Below, piece by piece: positions 5,794-7,507 of a stretch of 7,507 bases of DNA. The DNA is taken from NCBI GenBank assembly GCA_026988135.1, contig JALSLT010000092.1:1-7507 (forward strand). The letters are read 5' to 3'. Positions within the stretch are counted from its first letter, which is position 1. The number at the start of each line of letters is the position of its first letter. A program made the translations under genes and the position numbers. Below the pieces are notes generated by a model that saw only the letters and a program-made list of their open reading frames with translations, ran no database searches and had not been told where the DNA came from. Source of the DNA: Desulfurobacterium sp. Lineage in GTDB: Bacteria > Aquificota > Aquificia > Desulfurobacteriales > Desulfurobacteriaceae.

Positions 5794-7191
5794 TTATTTT
5801 ATATTAAACTTTTCTTCATTTTCTATTTTTTCAAGTTCTTTTAAAACCTGTTCTTTTGCAGTACCGCCTGTAATATTCCTGCTGTTTATGGAGCCTTCTA
5901 CACTCATAAGGTTTAGAGTGTCTTTTTCAAATATATCGGAAAACCTTTTAAACTCTTCCAAAGATAAATCCTCAAGAGATTTTTCCGAATCAAGACAAAA
6001 GGCTACAATCTCTCCAACGATTCGGTGAGCTTCTCTGAAAGGAGTGCCTTTTTTTGCAAGATAATCTGCAATATCTGTTGCAAGAGAGAATCCTTTGGGT
6101 GCTTGGTTTTTCATTCTTTCTTTTTTGGGTTCCATCCCTTCAACAATCTTTGCATTTACTGCAAGGGCAAGTTTTACCGTTTTAATTGCATCAAACAAGG
6201 GTTCTTTATCTTCCTGAAGATCTCTATTATAGGTAAGAGGAAGTCCTTTAAGGATTGTTAAGATTGCCATAAGGTCTCCATAGACTCTTCCTGTTTTTCC
6301 TCTTGTAAGTTCAGAAACATCAGGGTTTTTTTTCTGAGGCATTATGGAACTTCCGGTACAGAAGGCGTCAGGAAGATTTATGAAGTTGAATTCTTCTGTT
6401 GACCATAGTATAAGTTCTTCAGATAGTCTTGAAAGATGGGTCATTACAAGGGCACAGTTAAAAATTGTTTCGGCAACAAAGTCTCTATCGCTTACTGCGT
6501 CCATACTGTTGCGTGTTACAGAGTTAAATTTAAGTAGTTCTGCCGTAAATTTTCTATCAAGGGGATAACTTGTTCCGGCAATGGCTGCAGAACCAAGAGG
6601 CATAACATCTACCCTTTTTAATGTGTCCTTGAATCTTTCTGCATCTCTTTTGAACATCTGATAGTATGCAAGCATATGGTGAGCATATAGGACAGGTTGG
6701 GCTATTTGGAGATGGGTGTAGCCCGGCATAACAACATCCATATGTTTTTTAGCCTGAGTGTAAAAAGCTTTTCTTGTCTTTTTAAGAAGTTCAAGTATGT
6801 TTTCTATTTCATAACGAACGAATAATCTTGCATCTGTTGCAACTTGATCATTTCTTGATCGGCCCGTGTGAAGTTTGCCGCCGACAGTTCCTATCTTCTC
6901 GGTTAATCGCTTCTCTATGTTCATGTGGACATCTTCGAATTTTTCTTTCCACTCAAATTGGCCGTTTTCTATCTCTTCTAAAATATCATTTAATCCTGAA
7001 ATAATTTTGGATACTTCCTCTTCTTTTAAAATTTCCTGCTTTCCAAGCATTGTTACATGTGCGATACTTCCTGCTATATCAAAGGGGGCAAGTTTTTTAT
7101 CGTAAGAAACAGATTCCGTGTATTGCTCTATCAGTTTATCCGTTTCCTCTTTAAATCTCCCACCCCATAGTTTTTTTTCGTTTCCGGACAT
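5794..7191 (-). CDS. argH: Argininosuccinate lyase
   Basis: 465 residues, the usual family length. It cleaves argininosuccinate to arginine and fumarate, the last step of arginine synthesis, as a cytoplasmic homotetramer of the fumarase/aspartase superfamily. Landmarks are LWGGRF (8-13) near the N-terminus, the HTGRSRNDQVATD block (108-120), PGYTHLQIAQP (156-166) with catalytic His160, and the signature GSSIMPQKKNPD (280-291), whose mobile loop carries the catalytic serine (281/282). These residues are intact. The C-terminus has the usual NSRNITGGTA block (436-445). The ATG at 7191 has AAGGAGG four bases upstream and the gene ends in tandem TAA TAA. It is the first gene of the argH, transketolase N, transketolase C, ctpA operon, divergent from guaB. 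The tail after residue 452 is short and acidic to basic, with nothing unusual. Confidence 0.97.
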   Translation of the reverse strand: MSGNEKKLWGGRFKEETDKLIEQYTESVSYDKKLAPFDIAGSIAHVTMLGKQEILKEEEVSKIISGLNDILEEIENGQFEWKEKFEDVHMNIEKRLTEKIGTVGGKLHTGRSRNDQVATDARLFVRYEIENILELLKKTRKAFYTQAKKHMDVVMPGYTHLQIAQPVLYAHHMLAYYQMFKRDAERFKDTLKRVDVMPLGSAAIAGTSYPLDRKFTAELLKFNSVTRNSMDAVSDRDFVAETIFNCALVMTHLSRLSEELILWSTEEFNFINLPDAFCTGSSIMPQKKNPDVSELTRGKTGRVYGDLMAILTILKGLPLTYNRDLQEDKEPLFDAIKTVKLALAVNAKIVEGMEPKKERMKNQAPKGFSLATDIADYLAKKGTPFREAHRIVGEIVAFCLDSEKSLEDLSLEEFKRFSDIFEKDTLNLMSVEGSINSRNITGGTAKEQVLKELEKIENEEKFNIK

Positions 7192-7200
7192 CTAACCTCC

Positions 7201-7229
7201 TTGTTTAATTGAGTAAGTGTAATTATAAT
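7201..7229 (+). promoter_or_regulatory. Sigma-70-type promoter for guaB
   Basis: TTGTTT (7201-7206) and a perfect TATAAT (7224-7229) are separated by exactly 17 bases. Transcription would start near 7236, giving a leader of about 20 bases with AAAGGAGG five bases before the guaB ATG. The -35 matches only the first three consensus bases. Two tandem copies of CAAAAAAG follow at 7231-7246, across the expected start point. Confidence 0.65.
7222..7227 (-). promoter_or_regulatory. -10 element for the argH operon, overlapping the guaB -10
   Basis: On the minus strand the same palindrome, AATTATAATT (7221-7230), reads TATAAT at 7227-7222. A start near 7215 would give a leader of about 24 bases before argH. 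At the normal -35 distance the sequence is CCTCCT, the complement of the guaB ribosome binding site, so no -35 box is recognisable. T-rich stretches lie just upstream on this strand. No other argH promoter candidate fits the 64-bp gap. Confidence 0.5.
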
Positions 7230-7255
7230 TCAAAAAAGCAAAAAAGGAGGCAAAT

Positions 7256-7507
7256 ATGCTTGACGAACACGTAAGAGAGGCCCTTACTTTTGATGATGTT
7301 CTTCTTGTTCCAAACTATTCCGAGATTCTTCCGTCGGAAGTGGATATTTCCACAAAACTTACCAAGAGAATAAGGTTGAACATTCCCATAATGAGTGCTG
7401 CTATGGATACCGTTACCGAATCCGAATTGGCTATAGCGATAGCAAGGCAGGGTGGAATAGGAATTATTCATAAAAACATGACGATTGAGGAACAAGCGGA
7501 GGAAATT
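7256..7507 (+). CDS. guaB: Inosine-5'-monophosphate dehydrogenase (N-terminal part, cut by right edge)
   Basis: 84 codons from ATG at 7256 to the window end with no stop; the family is about 490 residues. It oxidises IMP to XMP with NAD, the committed step to guanine nucleotides. The visible part is the first section of the catalytic barrel: EALTFDDVLLVPNYSEILPS, IPIMSAAMDTVTE, and RQGGIGIIHKNMTIEEQ. These are near-invariant in bacterial GuaB. The CBS domains and catalytic cysteine loop lie outside the window. GGAGG five bases upstream supports the start. It is divergent from argH and may share regulatory DNA with it. Confidence 0.96.
   Translation, partial: MLDEHVREALTFDDVLLVPNYSEILPSEVDISTKLTKRIRLNIPIMSAAMDTVTESELAIAIARQGGIGIIHKNMTIEEQAEEI

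Noticed and set aside
7223..7495. Minus-strand open frame of 90 codons opposite guaB
   Set aside because: It covers the guaB coding region and promoter; the plus strand encodes clear IMP dehydrogenase sequence with a good ribosome binding site.
1..7507. tRNA, rRNA, CRISPR array, insertion sequence or phage elements
   Set aside because: I saw no cloverleaf with a CCA-type end, no regularly spaced repeats, and no transposase or integrase coding; gaps between genes are all under 165 bp.

Overview
The window reads as an ordinary stretch of a bacterial chromosome with compact, AT-rich gene packing. It holds seven protein genes, two of them cut by the window edges, and no RNA gene, CRISPR array or mobile element that I can see. 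Strong AAGGAGG-type ribosome binding sites, short leaders, a transketolase split into two subunit genes, and a DUF2202/DUF4405 pair fit a thermophilic, anaerobic or microaerophilic lineage. My best guess is Aquificota, such as the Desulfurobacteriaceae. That placement is inferred from gene content and style and was not tested by any search.

Left part (1-1769, minus strand): a three-helix DUF4405-type membrane protein, running off the left edge, lies downstream of a DUF2202 ferritin-like lipoprotein that carries an extra C-terminal beta-rich domain. A perfect 13-bp inverted repeat sits in the 56-base gap between them. This is the only poorly understood part of the window. The two genes may form a small envelope module concerned with metal or redox handling, but that function is inference.

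Middle (1770-2663): a 161-bp divergent intergenic region with an unusual set of TTTCCGA repeats leads into a plus-strand class IV aminotransferase gene, probably pabC (folate pathway). A palindromic hairpin separates it from the convergent operon that follows.

Right part (2664-7507): a minus-strand operon reads argH, transketolase N-subunit, transketolase C-subunit, ctpA. The spacings are 27 bp, 14 bp and a 4-bp ATGA overlap. It combines arginine synthesis, pentose-phosphate carbon shuffling and a periplasmic C-terminal processing protease. Divergent from it on the plus strand is guaB (IMP dehydrogenase), cut by the right edge. The argH and guaB promoters appear to share one palindromic -10 box, AATTATAATT, which reads TATAAT on both strands.

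I found no clearly new system. The best leads are the DUF2202 fusion protein with its DUF4405 neighbour, the repeat architecture of the pabC leader, and the shared argH/guaB -10 element.
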